The position numbers were made by a program, and so were the translations under genes. The notes beneath the pieces were generated by a model, which saw nothing but the letters and a program-made list of their open reading frames with translations, was not told where the DNA came from and ran no database searches. Shown piece after piece: positions 16,195 to 24,509 of a stretch of DNA of 64,000 nucleotides. Every line of letters starts with the position of its first letter. Position 1 is the first letter of the stretch. The stretch spans positions 62,001 to 126,000 of the forward strand of contig CAXMMR010000023.1 in assembly GCA_963692975.2 (NCBI GenBank), in the 5' to 3' direction. Source of the stretch: CAXMMR01 sp963692975. Its GTDB lineage: Bacteria; Pseudomonadota; Alphaproteobacteria; Acetobacterales; Acetobacteraceae.

Positions 16195-17526
16195 GCCTTC
16201 TCTTTTCTCCTCCCAGATCGCCAATCGTCGTGCGAGTTCTCTCTCGAAGCCCTTGTCCTTGGGCTGGTAATACGTCTCTCGCGCCATTCCGTCCGGAAAG
16301 TAGTTCTGGCCGGAGAACGCGTCGGCGGCGTCGTGGTCGTATTTGTAGCCCTGGCTATAGCCAAGCTCGCGCATCAGCTTGGTGGGCGCGTTCAGGATGT
16401 GGGCTGGCGGCATCAGGCTGCCATTGGCGCGGGCGCTCGCTGCCGCGCGCTTCTGCGCCACGTAGACTGCGTTCGATTTGGGCGCGGTGCCGAGATAGAC
16501 GACCGCCTGGGCCAGGCACAGCTCGCCCTCCGGGCTGCCGAGGCGCTCGAAGGCGTCCCAGGCGGCCAGCACCTGGGTGAGCGCGTTCGGGTCCGCCAGG
16601 CCGACATCCTCGGAGGCGAAGCGCGCCAGGCGCCGGGCGACGTGGCGGGCGTCCTCGCCGCCGGCGAGCATGCGGTTGAACCAGTAGAGCGCGGCGTCCG
16701 GGTCCGAGCCGCGCAGCGCCTTGTGCAGCGCGGAGATGAGGTTGTAGTGCTCCTCGCGATCCTTGTCGTAGAGCGCGGCGCGGCGGGCGAGCAGGGCGGC
16801 GAGGCCGTCGGCGTCCAGCGTGCCGGCCTCGGCGGCGAGCACCTGCTCGGCCATGTTCAGCAAATAGCGGCCATCGCCATCGGCCATGGCGACCAGGCTG
16901 GCGCGTGCGGCGGCGTCCAGGTCGAGCGGCTTGCCGGCAGCGATCTCGGCGCGCGCCAGCAGCAGCGCCAGCGCCGCGGCGTCGAGCCGGCGCAGCACCA
17001 GCACCTGGCAGCGCGACAGTAGGGCGCCGTTCAGGGCGAAGGACGGGTTTTCGGTGGTGGCGCCCACCAGCACGATCGTTCCGTCCTCGACGACGGGGAG
17101 AAAGCCGTCCTGCTGGGCGCGGTTGAAGCGGTGGATCTCGTCGATGAACAGCAGCGTCGCGACACCCGAGGCGGCACGACGCCTCGCGGCCGCCTCGAAG
17201 CAGCGCTTGAGGTCGGCAACGCCGGTGAACACTGCCGAGAGCTGCACGAAGGCAAGGCCGGCATGATGGGCCAGCAGCCTCGCGATCGTCGTTTTGCCGA
17301 CACCCGGCGGGCCCCAGAGGATCAGGCTGGCCAGGCTGTGGCGCTCCAGCATGGCGGCAAGCGCGCCGCCGGGCCCGAGCAGGTGGTCCTGGCCGACCAC
17401 CTCCGGCAGGCTGGCCGGACGGAGCCGGTCGGCCAGCGGGCGGGCGGGCGCCGCAACGCCGCGCCCGGCTTCGGCCGACGGCAGCTCGTCGAACAACCCG
17501 CCGGACGTCTCCGGATCACGCGTCAT
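16129..17526 (-). CDS. rarA: Replication-associated recombination ATPase RarA
   Basis: A 465-residue AAA+ ATPase related to clamp loaders and RuvB, acting at stalled replication forks. Walker A is GPPGVGKTT (about residue 72), Walker B is LLFIDEIHRF, and sensor 1 is VGATTENPSF. The C-terminal tetramerisation region is complete up to ARRLAIWEEKRE. After that about 20 residues (starting GREGKGSALDP) are encoded by an intergenic repeat, an odd tail not expected in the family. The gene stands alone; upstream is the divergent secreted-protein gene. Confidence 0.94.
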   Translation of the reverse strand: MTRDPETSGGLFDELPSAEAGRGVAAPARPLADRLRPASLPEVVGQDHLLGPGGALAAMLERHSLASLILWGPPGVGKTTIARLLAHHAGLAFVQLSAVFTGVADLKRCFEAAARRRAASGVATLLFIDEIHRFNRAQQDGFLPVVEDGTIVLVGATTENPSFALNGALLSRCQVLVLRRLDAAALALLLARAEIAAGKPLDLDAAARASLVAMADGDGRYLLNMAEQVLAAEAGTLDADGLAALLARRAALYDKDREEHYNLISALHKALRGSDPDAALYWFNRMLAGGEDARHVARRLARFASEDVGLADPNALTQVLAAWDAFERLGSPEGELCLAQAVVYLGTAPKSNAVYVAQKRAAASARANGSLMPPAHILNAPTKLMRELGYSQGYKYDHDAADAFSGQNYFPDGMARETYYQPKDKGFERELARRLAIWEEKREGREGKGSALDPSRDSVLRTTGP

Positions 17527-17699
17527 GGCACACAGCCTCGTCGGACGACCTCGCCCTGTGATGCAACCTTGCCAGCCGTGCCGGAAAAATCACACGGGAT
17601 GAGAGTATCTTGCATCCTGCCAGGCACAAACGCCGCGACAGGAACGTTATGATTACGGACCGGCCGCGCGCCGGCTGTTTTCTGGAAGGAGCGCCTCCC

Positions 17700-18227
17700 T
17701 TGCGTACTCAATCAACCCTCGTCCTTGCGACCGGCTTTGCGGTCCTGGCGCTTGCCGCCACCGGCCCGCTCAATGCCGCCCGCGCCCAGACCGATCCGGC
17801 GCCGACCACCACAACGCCGTCGACGACGCCCGCCCATGCGCATCACAAGTCGATGCATCACAAGCCGATGTATCCGCACAGCAAGACGGGCAAGCTGATG
17901 CCCACTGCCAAGGGCAACGCCGCGGTCGAAGATTTGAACAGTCAGAGCCTCAACGCCGCCAAGTCCGGCACCACCTTCACGCCGACGGCATCCTCGACGT
18001 CGGCCGAAAGCGGCATGAGCAGCACGAAGATGGCGCATGGCATGCACCACCATCACGGCAAGGGCATGATGCCGGCCGGCTCCAGCACGTCGTCGACAGG
18101 CGCCATGGCGCCGGCCGGCGGCAGCGCCATGCCGTCGACTAGCACTCCGGCGACGCCGCCGGCAGACACCACGCCGAGCACCACTCCGCCGGCCAGCACG
18201 GCTCCGGGCGGCACCCCGCCGCAGTAA
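17700..18227 (+). CDS. Secreted Ser/Thr/Pro- and His/Met-rich protein
   Basis: A 175-residue protein of unknown function. TTG 17700 is preferred because GGAAGGAG lies about nine bases upstream; an ATG at 17649 would add 17 residues before the signal peptide. The N-terminus is a standard signal peptide (LVLATGFAVLALAATGPL, cleavage probably after AARAQ). The rest is low complexity: Thr/Pro runs at both ends and a middle with HHKSMHHKPM and HGMHHHHGKGMM. Clustered His and Met could bind copper or other metals in the periplasm, but this is only inference. No domain is recognised. Confidence 0.75.
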   Translation: MRTQSTLVLATGFAVLALAATGPLNAARAQTDPAPTTTTPSTTPAHAHHKSMHHKPMYPHSKTGKLMPTAKGNAAVEDLNSQSLNAAKSGTTFTPTASSTSAESGMSSTKMAHGMHHHHGKGMMPAGSSTSSTGAMAPAGGSAMPSTSTPATPPADTTPSTTPPASTAPGGTPPQ

Positions 18228-18253
18228 CCGCGGCCGCAAGGCGACAAAACGCG

Positions 18254-18285
18254 ATCAGCCCGCCCGGGAGACCGGGCGGGCTGAT
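18254..18285. terminator. Bidirectional hairpin between convergent genes
   Basis: A perfect 14-bp stem, ATCAGCCCGCCCGG with CCGGGCGGGCTGAT, around a GAGA loop. It lies 26 bases after the secreted-protein stop and 41 bases after the rplQ stop on the other strand. There is no T-run on either side, so it may act as an RNA 3'-end stabiliser or a factor-assisted terminator for both genes. Confidence 0.75.
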
Positions 18286-18326
18286 GCTTGTGGTAAGTCC
18301 CCCGGGGTGCCGGCGCGAGGTCGAGC

Positions 18327-18755
18327 TCAGGCCTCGTCGGCGCCGTCCGCGTTCACAACCTCGGGCGGCGGGCCGCTATCCTGACCCTTGGCCGAGGGAT
18401 CGCGGTCGACCAGCTCGATCACCGCCATGTCGGCCGCGTCGCCGTAACGCATGCCGGCCCTAAGCACACGGGCATAGCCGCCGGGCCGCGCCTTGTAGCG
18501 GTCGGCGATCGTGCCGAACAACTTGCCGACGATGACGTCGTCGCGCAGCTGCGCGTAGGCCTGACGACGCGCGTGCAGCCCGCCGCGCTTGCCCAGCGTG
18601 ATCAGCTTCTCGACGACGGGCCGCAGCTCCTTGGCTTTCGGCAGCGTCGTCGTGATCTGCTCGTGCTTGATCAGCGCCACCGCCATGTTGCGGAACATCG
18701 CCAGCCGATGGCTCGACGTGACGTTCAGCTTTCGGCCGGCTACTCCGTGACGCAT
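18327..18755 (-). CDS. rplQ: 50S ribosomal protein L17
   Basis: A 142-residue protein at the end of the alpha operon. The start MRHGVAGRKLNVTSSHR and the block MFRNMAVALIKHEQITTT are diagnostic of L17, which sits near the exit-tunnel side of the large subunit. Residues after about 118 form an acidic, Pro-rich tail (DPSAKGQDSGPPPE). ATG 18755 follows AGGAGCG. It is separated from rpoA by a module A repeat rather than the usual short gap. Confidence 0.97.
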   Translation of the reverse strand: MRHGVAGRKLNVTSSHRLAMFRNMAVALIKHEQITTTLPKAKELRPVVEKLITLGKRGGLHARRQAYAQLRDDVIVGKLFGTIADRYKARPGGYARVLRAGMRYGDAADMAVIELVDRDPSAKGQDSGPPPEVVNADGADEA

Positions 18756-18773
18756 CTTACGCTCCTAGGAAGG

Positions 18774-18827
18774 AAGGCGAGGGCTCTGCCCTCGACCTGC
18801 CAAGGGCCCGAGGCCCTTGGAACCCGT
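18774..18827 (-). repeat. Module A copy in rpoA-rplQ gap
   Basis: GAGGGCTCTGCCCTC and CCAAGGGCCCGAGGCCCTTGG hairpins fill the 75-bp gap between rpoA and rplQ, inside an otherwise tightly packed operon. Confidence 0.87.
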
Positions 18828-18830
18828 CAG

Positions 18831-19850
18831 TTAGAAAGCTTCGTCTAAACGACGGGCCAGATCTTCGATGTTCTCCGGCGGCCAGCCGGAGACGGACATG
18901 CCGAGCGAGAGGCCCATCGCGGTGAGGACCTCCTTGATCTCGTTGAGCGACTTCCGGCCGAAGTTCGGCGTGCGGAGCATCTCCTGCTCGGTCTTCTGCA
19001 CCAGGTCGCCGATGTAGACGATGTTGTCGTTCTTCAGGCAATTCGCCGAGCGGACGGAGAGCTCGAGCTCGTCCACCTTGCGCAGCAGGTTGCGGTTGAA
19101 CGGCAGGTCGTCCTGCGGCTCCTCGACGCGCGCCTGCTGCGGCTCGTCGAAGTTGATGAACAGCTGCAACTGGTCCTGCAGGATGCGCGCCGCCAGAGCC
19201 ACGCTGTCCTCCGGCGTCACCGCGCCGTTGGTCTCGATCGTCAGCAGCAGCTTGTCGTAGTCGGTCACCTGGCCGACGCGGGTGGGCTCGACGCGATAGG
19301 CGACGCGACGCACCGGCGAGTAGATCGCATCGACCGGAATGAGGCCGATCGGCGCATCCTCGGGCCGGTTCATCGACGCCGGCTCGTAGCCGCGGCCGAG
19401 CTGCACGGTGAACTCCATGCCGAGCTTGATGCCATCGTCCAGGGTGCAGATCACCAAGTCGGGATTCATGATCTCGATGTCATGGCCGCCCTGGATCTGC
19501 CCGGCGCGCACCTCGCCCGGGCCGGTCGCCGTCAGCGTCATCCGCTTCGGCCCCTCGCCGTGCATGCGCAGCGCCAGCTGCTTGATGTTCAGCACGATGT
19601 CGGTGACATCCTCGCGCACGCCGGCGATCGAGCTGAACTCGTGCAGCACGCCATCGATCTGCACCGCCGTCACCGCGGCGCCCTGCAGCGAGGAGAGCAG
19701 GATGCGCCGGATGGCATTGCCGAGCGTCATGCCGAAGCCGCGCTCGAGCGGCTCGGCCACGACCGTCGCCATGCGCAGCGGGTCCGATCCGGACTCGACG
19801 TCCAGCTTCTCGGGCTTGATCAGCGCCTGCCAGTTTCTCTGAATGACCAA
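18831..19850 (-). CDS. rpoA: RNA polymerase alpha subunit
   Basis: A 339-residue subunit that nucleates polymerase assembly and contacts UP elements and activators. The N-terminal domain has the family block AEPLERGFGMTLGNAIRRIL; the C-terminal domain has LELSVRSANCLKNDNI and TPNFGRKSLNEIKE. TTG 19850 is preferred as start because GAGGGA lies five bases upstream and the protein then begins LVIQRNWQALIKPEKL, as in relatives; a second TTG at 19868 is weaker. The gap to rpsK holds an HP repeat and the gap to rplQ a module A. Confidence 0.96.
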   Translation of the reverse strand: MVIQRNWQALIKPEKLDVESGSDPLRMATVVAEPLERGFGMTLGNAIRRILLSSLQGAAVTAVQIDGVLHEFSSIAGVREDVTDIVLNIKQLALRMHGEGPKRMTLTATGPGEVRAGQIQGGHDIEIMNPDLVICTLDDGIKLGMEFTVQLGRGYEPASMNRPEDAPIGLIPVDAIYSPVRRVAYRVEPTRVGQVTDYDKLLLTIETNGAVTPEDSVALAARILQDQLQLFINFDEPQQARVEEPQDDLPFNRNLLRKVDELELSVRSANCLKNDNIVYIGDLVQKTEQEMLRTPNFGRKSLNEIKEVLTAMGLSLGMSVSGWPPENIEDLARRLDEAF

Positions 19851-19904
19851 ATCAGTCCCTCGATGCAAACGGCGCGGCGTGGCGCCGAACCAAGATAGGC
19901 AAGC

Positions 19905-20016
19905 GGTTCTTTTTTGAAAAAAAGAACCAAAACACTTTTAACCGCTTGGCAGACGCTCGGGGTTTAGTTCGCGACAGCGCTGACAAGAGTTTTTGCTTCT
20001 TTTTTCAAAAAGAAGC
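19905..20016. repeat. HP repeat copy 6 inside the alpha operon
   Basis: GGTTCTTTTTT pairs with AAAAAGAACC (19905-19928) and GCTTCTTTTTT with AAAAAGAAGC (ending 20016), with partly complementary inner arms AACACTTTT and AGAGTTTTTGC. It sits between rpsK and rpoA. The hairpins have T-runs when read along the operon, so polymerase must read through them or restart beyond. Confidence 0.88.
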
Positions 20017-20022
20017 GCTTGC

Positions 20023-20418
20023 TTAAACGCGCCGCCGCTTACGCGGACGGCAGCCATTATGCGGGATCGGCGTCATGTCGCGGATGGCGGTGATCGCGAA
20101 GCCGACAGCCTGCAACGCCCTAAGCGCACTCTCGCGGCCGGAGCCTGGCCCGCTCACCTCGATTTCGAGCGTCTCCATACCGTGCTCGCGCGCCTTCTTG
20201 CCGGCGTCCTCGGCGGCGACCTGCGCGGCGTAGGGCGTCGACTTGCGCGAGCCCTTGAAGCCTTGCGAGCCCGAGGACGACCAGGCGATGGCGTTGCCCT
20301 GCGCGTCGGTGATCGTGATCATCGTGTTGTTGAACGACGCCATCACATGGGCGACGCCGGAGATGATGTTCTTGCGCTCCTTGCGGCGGGGGCGCGTGGA
20401 GCCGGCGGGCTTCGCCAT
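20023..20418 (-). CDS. rpsK: 30S ribosomal protein S11
   Basis: A 131-residue platform protein of the small subunit. The blocks NIISGVAHVMASFNNTM and GPGSGRESALRALQ and the C-terminus HNGCRPRKRRRV are diagnostic. ATG 20418 has AAGGTAGAG upstream; GTG 20424 is a less likely start two codons earlier. It lies downstream of rpsM in the usual alpha-operon order. Confidence 0.97.
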   Translation of the reverse strand: MAKPAGSTRPRRKERKNIISGVAHVMASFNNTMITITDAQGNAIAWSSSGSQGFKGSRKSTPYAAQVAAEDAGKKAREHGMETLEIEVSGPGSGRESALRALQAVGFAITAIRDMTPIPHNGCRPRKRRRV

Positions 20419-20480
20419 GGACACTCTACCTTAGGTTTGCCGGCGCGAAGCCGGCGAGGTGATCGTTCGGCGGCGAAGGG

Positions 20481-20858
20481 TTACTTCGTCACCTTCTTCT
20501 TGCCGGCGATCGCGACCGCCTTGCCCTTGCGCGTGCGGGCATTCGTGTGGGTCCGCTGACCGCGCACCGGCAGACCGCGGCGATGGCGCAGGCCGCGATA
20601 ACAACCGAGGTCCATCAGGCGCTTGATGTTCATCGCCACCTCGCGTCGGAGGTCGCCCTCGACCCGATAGTCACGGTCGATCAGCTCGCGGATCTTCAGC
20701 ACCTCGTCGTCGGAGAGCTGGTTCACACGGCGATCATCGGGGATATTGAGCTTGCTGCAGATCGCCTGGGCCTTGGTCGGGCCGATGCCAAAAATATAGC
20801 GCAGGCTGATCGTCACGCGCTTGTTGGTCGGAATGTTCACGCCGGCAATACGCGCCAC
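20481..20858 (-). CDS. rpsM: 30S ribosomal protein S13
   Basis: A 125-residue head protein touching the P-site tRNA and the subunit bridge to L5. The protein begins VARIAGVNIPTNKRV; GTG 20858 with AGGAGAG upstream sets this start and rejects the longer frame. The block YIFGIGPTKAQAI and the C-terminal RTHTNARTRKGK are typical. rpmJ and infA, sometimes found before rpsM, are absent here. Confidence 0.97.
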   Translation of the reverse strand: MARIAGVNIPTNKRVTISLRYIFGIGPTKAQAICSKLNIPDDRRVNQLSDDEVLKIRELIDRDYRVEGDLRREVAMNIKRLMDLGCYRGLRHRRGLPVRGQRTHTNARTRKGKAVAIAGKKKVTK

Positions 20859-20995
20859 GCCGTCTCTCCTAGAGGCATCCGCCAGTCGGCCGATGCGCAA
20901 CGCTGCTGAAAACTACAAGTGCGGACACCTCCATCGGAGGTTCCGCCAAGGGCGCGGACTATACCGTCCGACCGGCAGGTGTCAACGCGCTGTGC

Positions 20996-21673
20996 TCAAT
21001 TGTGCGTGACCGGAGCGCCGACCCGCATCGGCTGCAGGATGCCGTGCAGGGCTGCCGTCACCTGGCTCATCTCGACCATGCCGTCCACCGGGTAGAGGCG
21101 ATGCTGAGCGGCGTAGTGCGGCAGGATCGGCGCCGTCTGGCCGTGATAGGCGACCAGCCTTGCCGCCACGGTCTCGCGCCGGTCATCGGCGCGGCGCACG
21201 AACTCGTGGTGGCCGCACACGTCGCATCGCCCGGCCGTGGCGGTGGGCTTGAAGCTGTCGTGATAGCCGGCGCCGCAATTGGCGCAGGTGAAGCGCCCGG
21301 CGATCCGCTCGGTCAGCACCGCGTCGTCCACCTTGAGCTCGATCACGGCGTCAAGCTGCCGCCCCATGCGCGTCAGCATCGCATCCAGCGCGACCGCCTG
21401 GGGGACGGTGCGCGGAAATCCGTCCAGGATGAAGCCGCGGCGGCAATCCGGCGCCTGGATGCGGCTCTCGAGCATGGTGATGATCAGCTCGTCGGGCACC
21501 AGGCCGCCGGCGTCCATGATCGCCTTCGCCCGGCCGCCGATCTCGCTCTTGGCGGCCACCTCGGCGCGCAGCATGTCGCCGGTCGACACCTGGGCAAGCT
21601 GGAAATCCTGCTCCAGCCGCTTGGCCTGCGTGCCCTTGCCGGCGCCGGGCGGCCCCAGAATGATGAGGTTTAT
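20996..21673 (-). CDS. adk: Adenylate kinase with apparent ATA start codon
   Basis: A 225-residue enzyme that interconverts ATP, AMP and ADP. The P-loop LGPPGAGKGTQA lies only six residues from the N-terminus, so the true start must be just before it. The only codon in position is ATA at 21673-21671, overlapping the secY stop TAA (sequence CGATAAAC). The next canonical in-frame start is GTG 21589, which would remove the P-loop. The lid contains a four-cysteine zinc site (CANCGAGYH and CDVCGHH). The usual overlap would be ATGA; a single G-to-A change would convert it to ATAA, changing both the start and the secY stop. It may be a rare start or a sequence error. Confidence 0.9.
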   Translation of the reverse strand: MNLIILGPPGAGKGTQAKRLEQDFQLAQVSTGDMLRAEVAAKSEIGGRAKAIMDAGGLVPDELIITMLESRIQAPDCRRGFILDGFPRTVPQAVALDAMLTRMGRQLDAVIELKVDDAVLTERIAGRFTCANCGAGYHDSFKPTATAGRCDVCGHHEFVRRADDRRETVAARLVAYHGQTAPILPHYAAQHRLYPVDGMVEMSQVTAALHGILQPMRVGAPVTHN

Positions 21674-23013
21674 CGCGCCCTCCCGCGTCCACGCGCCTTC
21701 TTGATCAGGCCCTGATACTGATGCTGCAGCAGGTGCGACTGGATTTGCGTCACCGTGTCCATGGTGACCGAGACGATGATCATCAGGCTGGTGCCGCCGA
21801 AGTAGAACGGCACGCCGTAGCGGCTGATCAGGATCTCCGGCAGCAGGCAGACCGCGACGAGGTAGAGCGCGCCGATCGTCGTCAGCCGCGTGAGCACGGT
21901 GTCGAAGTAGTTGGCCGTGGCCGTGCCCGGACGGTAGCCGGGGATGAAGCCGCCGTATTTCTTGAGGTTGTCGGCCGTCTCCTGCGGGTTGAAGACGACG
22001 GCGGTGTAGAAATACGAGAAGAAGATAATCATGCCGGCATAGGCCGCCATGTAGAGCGGCTGGCCGTGCGCCAGCTGCTGGCCGATGAAGCCGAGCCAGC
22101 CGGTGCCGCCGGCGCCGCTGAAGCCGGCGACCGTCGCCGGGATCAGCAGGATGGAGCTGGCGAAGATCGGCGGGATCACGCCGGCGGTGTTAATCTTGAG
22201 CGGCATGTGGGTGCTGTCGCCGCCGAACATGCGCTGGCCGACCTGGCGCTTGGGATACTGGATCACCACCCGCCGCTGCGCCTGCTCCATGAACACGATG
22301 AAGGCGATCACCGCCACCGCGATCAGGATGAAGAAGAGGATGAACACCGGCGACAGCGCGCCCGTGCGGCCGAGCTCCAGCAGGTTGGCCGTCGCATGGG
22401 GCAGGTTGGCGACGATGCCGGCGAAGATGATGAGCGAGGTGCCGTTGCCGATGCCGCGGGCGGTGATCTGCTCGCCGATCCACATCAGGAACATCGTGCC
22501 GCCGACCAGCGTGACCACGCAGGAGAACCGGAAGAACATCCCCGGGTCGATCACCGCCGGGCCGCTGGGCCCGTGCATGCTCTCCAGCCCGACCGAGATG
22601 CCGTAGCTCTGGAACAGCGCGATCAGCACCGTCAGGTATCTCGTATACTGGTTCATCTTCTTGCGGCCGCTGTCGCCCTCCTTCTTGAGAGCCTCGAGCT
22701 GCGGGATCGCCGCCGTCATCAGCTGCACGATGATGGAGGCGGAGATGTACGGCATGATGTTGAGCGCGAACACCGTCATCCGGCCGAGCGCGCCACCGGT
22801 GAACATGTCGAACATGCCGAGGATGCCGCCGCCGTGCTGCTGCAGCAGCTGGCCCATCACCGAGGCGTCGACGCCGGGGACCGGGATGTAGGTGCCGAGC
22901 CGGTAGACGATGAGCGCGCCGAGGGTGAACCAGATGCGGCGCTTCAGCTCGGTCGCTTTCGCGAACACGCCGAAGTTCATGTTGGCAGCCATCTGCTCGG
23001 CGGCGGAGGCCAT
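21670..23013 (-). CDS. secY: Preprotein translocase subunit SecY
   Basis: A 447-residue inner-membrane channel protein with ten helices. The blocks VDASVMGQLL, QYTRYLTVLIALFQS and the cytoplasmic loop YPKRQVGQRMFGGDSTHMPL are SecY signatures. It forms the Sec channel with SecE and SecG, not encoded here. ATG 23013 follows GAGGAAC. The stop TAA overlaps the apparent adk start. The gap to rplO is filled by a 170-bp repeat cluster, unusual inside the spc operon. Confidence 0.97.
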   Translation of the reverse strand: MASAAEQMAANMNFGVFAKATELKRRIWFTLGALIVYRLGTYIPVPGVDASVMGQLLQQHGGGILGMFDMFTGGALGRMTVFALNIMPYISASIIVQLMTAAIPQLEALKKEGDSGRKKMNQYTRYLTVLIALFQSYGISVGLESMHGPSGPAVIDPGMFFRFSCVVTLVGGTMFLMWIGEQITARGIGNGTSLIIFAGIVANLPHATANLLELGRTGALSPVFILFFILIAVAVIAFIVFMEQAQRRVVIQYPKRQVGQRMFGGDSTHMPLKINTAGVIPPIFASSILLIPATVAGFSGAGGTGWLGFIGQQLAHGQPLYMAAYAGMIIFFSYFYTAVVFNPQETADNLKKYGGFIPGYRPGTATANYFDTVLTRLTTIGALYLVAVCLLPEILISRYGVPFYFGGTSLMIIVSVTMDTVTQIQSHLLQHQYQGLIKKARGRGRAR

Positions 23014-23060
23014 CGGCGGAGTTCCTCTGATCGGACCTACGTCTTAGTGGGCAAGGAGGA

Positions 23061-23232
23061 GCAAGGCCAGGGCTTTGCCCTGGACCCCCCGTCACGCGAA
23101 GGCGTGCTGCGCACGACGGCCCGAGGCCCTTGGATCCCATCTGATGGGGGTCTGGGGCCCAGGCCCCAGCGGCCTGGTTCCCATCGCACTGGTGCGATGG
23201 GAACCCGTCCAGAGGCAGAGCCTCTGGCCTTA
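23061..23232 (-). repeat. Compound repeat cluster in rplO-secY gap
   Basis: Four or five hairpins in a row: CCAGGGCTTTGCCCTGG, CCCGAGGCC-type, CTGGGGCCCAGGCCCCAG, CCCATCGCACTGGTGCGATGGG and CCAGAGGCAGAGCCTCTGG. It is the longest compound copy in the window and fills nearly all of the 221-bp gap. RNA from this region would be highly folded just before the secY ribosome binding site. Confidence 0.88.
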
Positions 23233-23234
23233 CC

Positions 23235-23732
23235 TTACGCCGCAGGCGCCTCTTGCTTGGCGACCGTCGTCGTTATGGTTCCGCCGGCAGCCTCGACTGC
23301 CGCCCTTGCCGCCTCGGAGGCGCCAGAGACGGTGATGGTGATCGCCCGGCTGATCGTGCCCTGCGCCAGAAGGCGCACGCCCTTGCCGCCCTGGGAGCGC
23401 ACGAGGCCGGCGGCTTGCAGGCTCGCCTCGGTCATCGGCGCCGAGGCGTCGAGCTTGCCGGCGGCGATCGCGCGCTCGATCGTGCCGAGGTTGAGCGGCG
23501 CATAGGCGATGCGGAAGATGTTGCGAAACCCGCGCTTGGGCAGCCGGCGGTAGATCGGCAGCTGGCCGCCTTCGAAGCCGTTCAGCGACACGCCTTCACG
23601 CGCCTTCTGCCCCTTGACGCCCTTGCCGGAAGTCTTGCCCTTCCCCGAGCCAATGCCTCGCCCGAGGCGCTTGGATTTCGGCCGCGCGCCGGGGTTGTCG
23701 CGCAGTTGGTTGAGCTTCAGAGGCGTCGTCAT
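23235..23732 (-). CDS. rplO: 50S ribosomal protein L15
   Basis: A 165-residue large-subunit assembly protein. The basic N-terminus with KRLGRGIGSGKGKTSGKGVK and the block FEGGQLPIYRRLPKRGF are diagnostic. ATG 23732 overlaps the rpmD stop by four bases, indicating coupled translation. The C-terminus is slightly longer and more Ala-rich than usual. Confidence 0.97.
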   Translation of the reverse strand: MTTPLKLNQLRDNPGARPKSKRLGRGIGSGKGKTSGKGVKGQKAREGVSLNGFEGGQLPIYRRLPKRGFRNIFRIAYAPLNLGTIERAIAAGKLDASAPMTEASLQAAGLVRSQGGKGVRLLAQGTISRAITITVSGASEAARAAVEAAGGTITTTVAKQEAPAA

Positions 23733-23923
23733 TTAGCCGGCTCCTCGACCCGCAGCAGGTGCGCAACCTTGCGGATCATGCCGCGCACGGAGGGCGTATC
23801 CTCCAGCGTGCGCGTGCGGTGCATCTTGTTCAGGCCAAGGCCGATCAGGGTGCCGCGCTGACCCGGCTTGCGGCCGATCGGCGAGCCCGTCTGGGTGACG
23901 GTCACCGTGGAGCTATCCGACAT
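23729..23923 (-). CDS. rpmD: 50S ribosomal protein L30
   Basis: A 64-residue small protein of the large subunit. VTVTQTGSPIGRKPGQRGTL and GLGLNKMHRTRTLEDTPSVR match the bacterial L30 pattern. The frame is open upstream inside rpsE, but ATG 23923 gives the normal length. It overlaps the rpsE end by 11 bases and the rplO start by four, so it is translationally coupled on both sides. Confidence 0.95.
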   Translation of the reverse strand: MSDSSTVTVTQTGSPIGRKPGQRGTLIGLGLNKMHRTRTLEDTPSVRGMIRKVAHLLRVEEPAK

Positions 23924-24497
23924 CGGCCGTGACCCCCTCGCCCTCGCGCTTGCCGAGAATATCGCCGACCTTGCGCCCGCGGCGGTTCGCGACCGCGCGG
24001 GGGCTCTGGCAGCGGGCCAGCGCGTCAAACGTCGCCTTGACCATGTTGTGCGGGTTGCGGCTGCCGAAGCTTTTCGCAACCACGTCGCCGATGCCGAGGC
24101 TCTCGAACACGGCGCGCATCGGGCCGCCGGCGATGATGCCGGTGCCGGCACCCGCCGAGCGCAGCACGACCTTTCCGGCGCCGTAATGGCCGAACATATC
24201 GTGGTGCAGCGTGCGGCCTTCCTTCATCGGCACCCGGATCATCGTCCGCTTGGCCCGCTCGGTCGCCTTGCGGATCGCCTCGGGCACCTCGCGCGCCTTG
24301 CCGGCGCCGTAGCCGACGCGGCCCTTCTGGTCGCCGACGATCACCAGCGCTGCGAACGCGAAGCGCCGGCCGCCTTTGACCACCTTGGCGACGCGGTTGA
24401 TGGTGACGAGCTTGTCGATGAGGTCGTCGCCGTCGCGGTCGCGCTCGCCTCTATCGCGTCCACCGCGGCCGCCGCCGTCACGTGGCGAATGTGCCAT
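23913..24497 (-). CDS. rpsE: 30S ribosomal protein S5
   Basis: A 194-residue protein important for decoding accuracy. The core starts at LIDKLVTINRVAKVVKGGRR, followed by AGGPMRAVFESLGI and KSFGSRNPHNMVKATFDAL. The first 25 residues are an unusual Gly/Arg/Asp-rich stretch (DGGGRGGRDRGERDRDGD) before the conserved core, seen in some alphaproteobacteria. Confidence 0.97.
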   Translation of the reverse strand: MAHSPRDGGGRGGRDRGERDRDGDDLIDKLVTINRVAKVVKGGRRFAFAALVIVGDQKGRVGYGAGKAREVPEAIRKATERAKRTMIRVPMKEGRTLHHDMFGHYGAGKVVLRSAGAGTGIIAGGPMRAVFESLGIGDVVAKSFGSRNPHNMVKATFDALARCQSPRAVANRRGRKVGDILGKREGEGVTADVG

Positions 24498-24509
24498 GCC
24501 TGATCTTTC

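Noticed and set aside
21586..21592. adk start at GTG 21589
   Set aside because: This would remove the P-loop GPPGAGKGT, which is intact in the sequence upstream and essential for activity.
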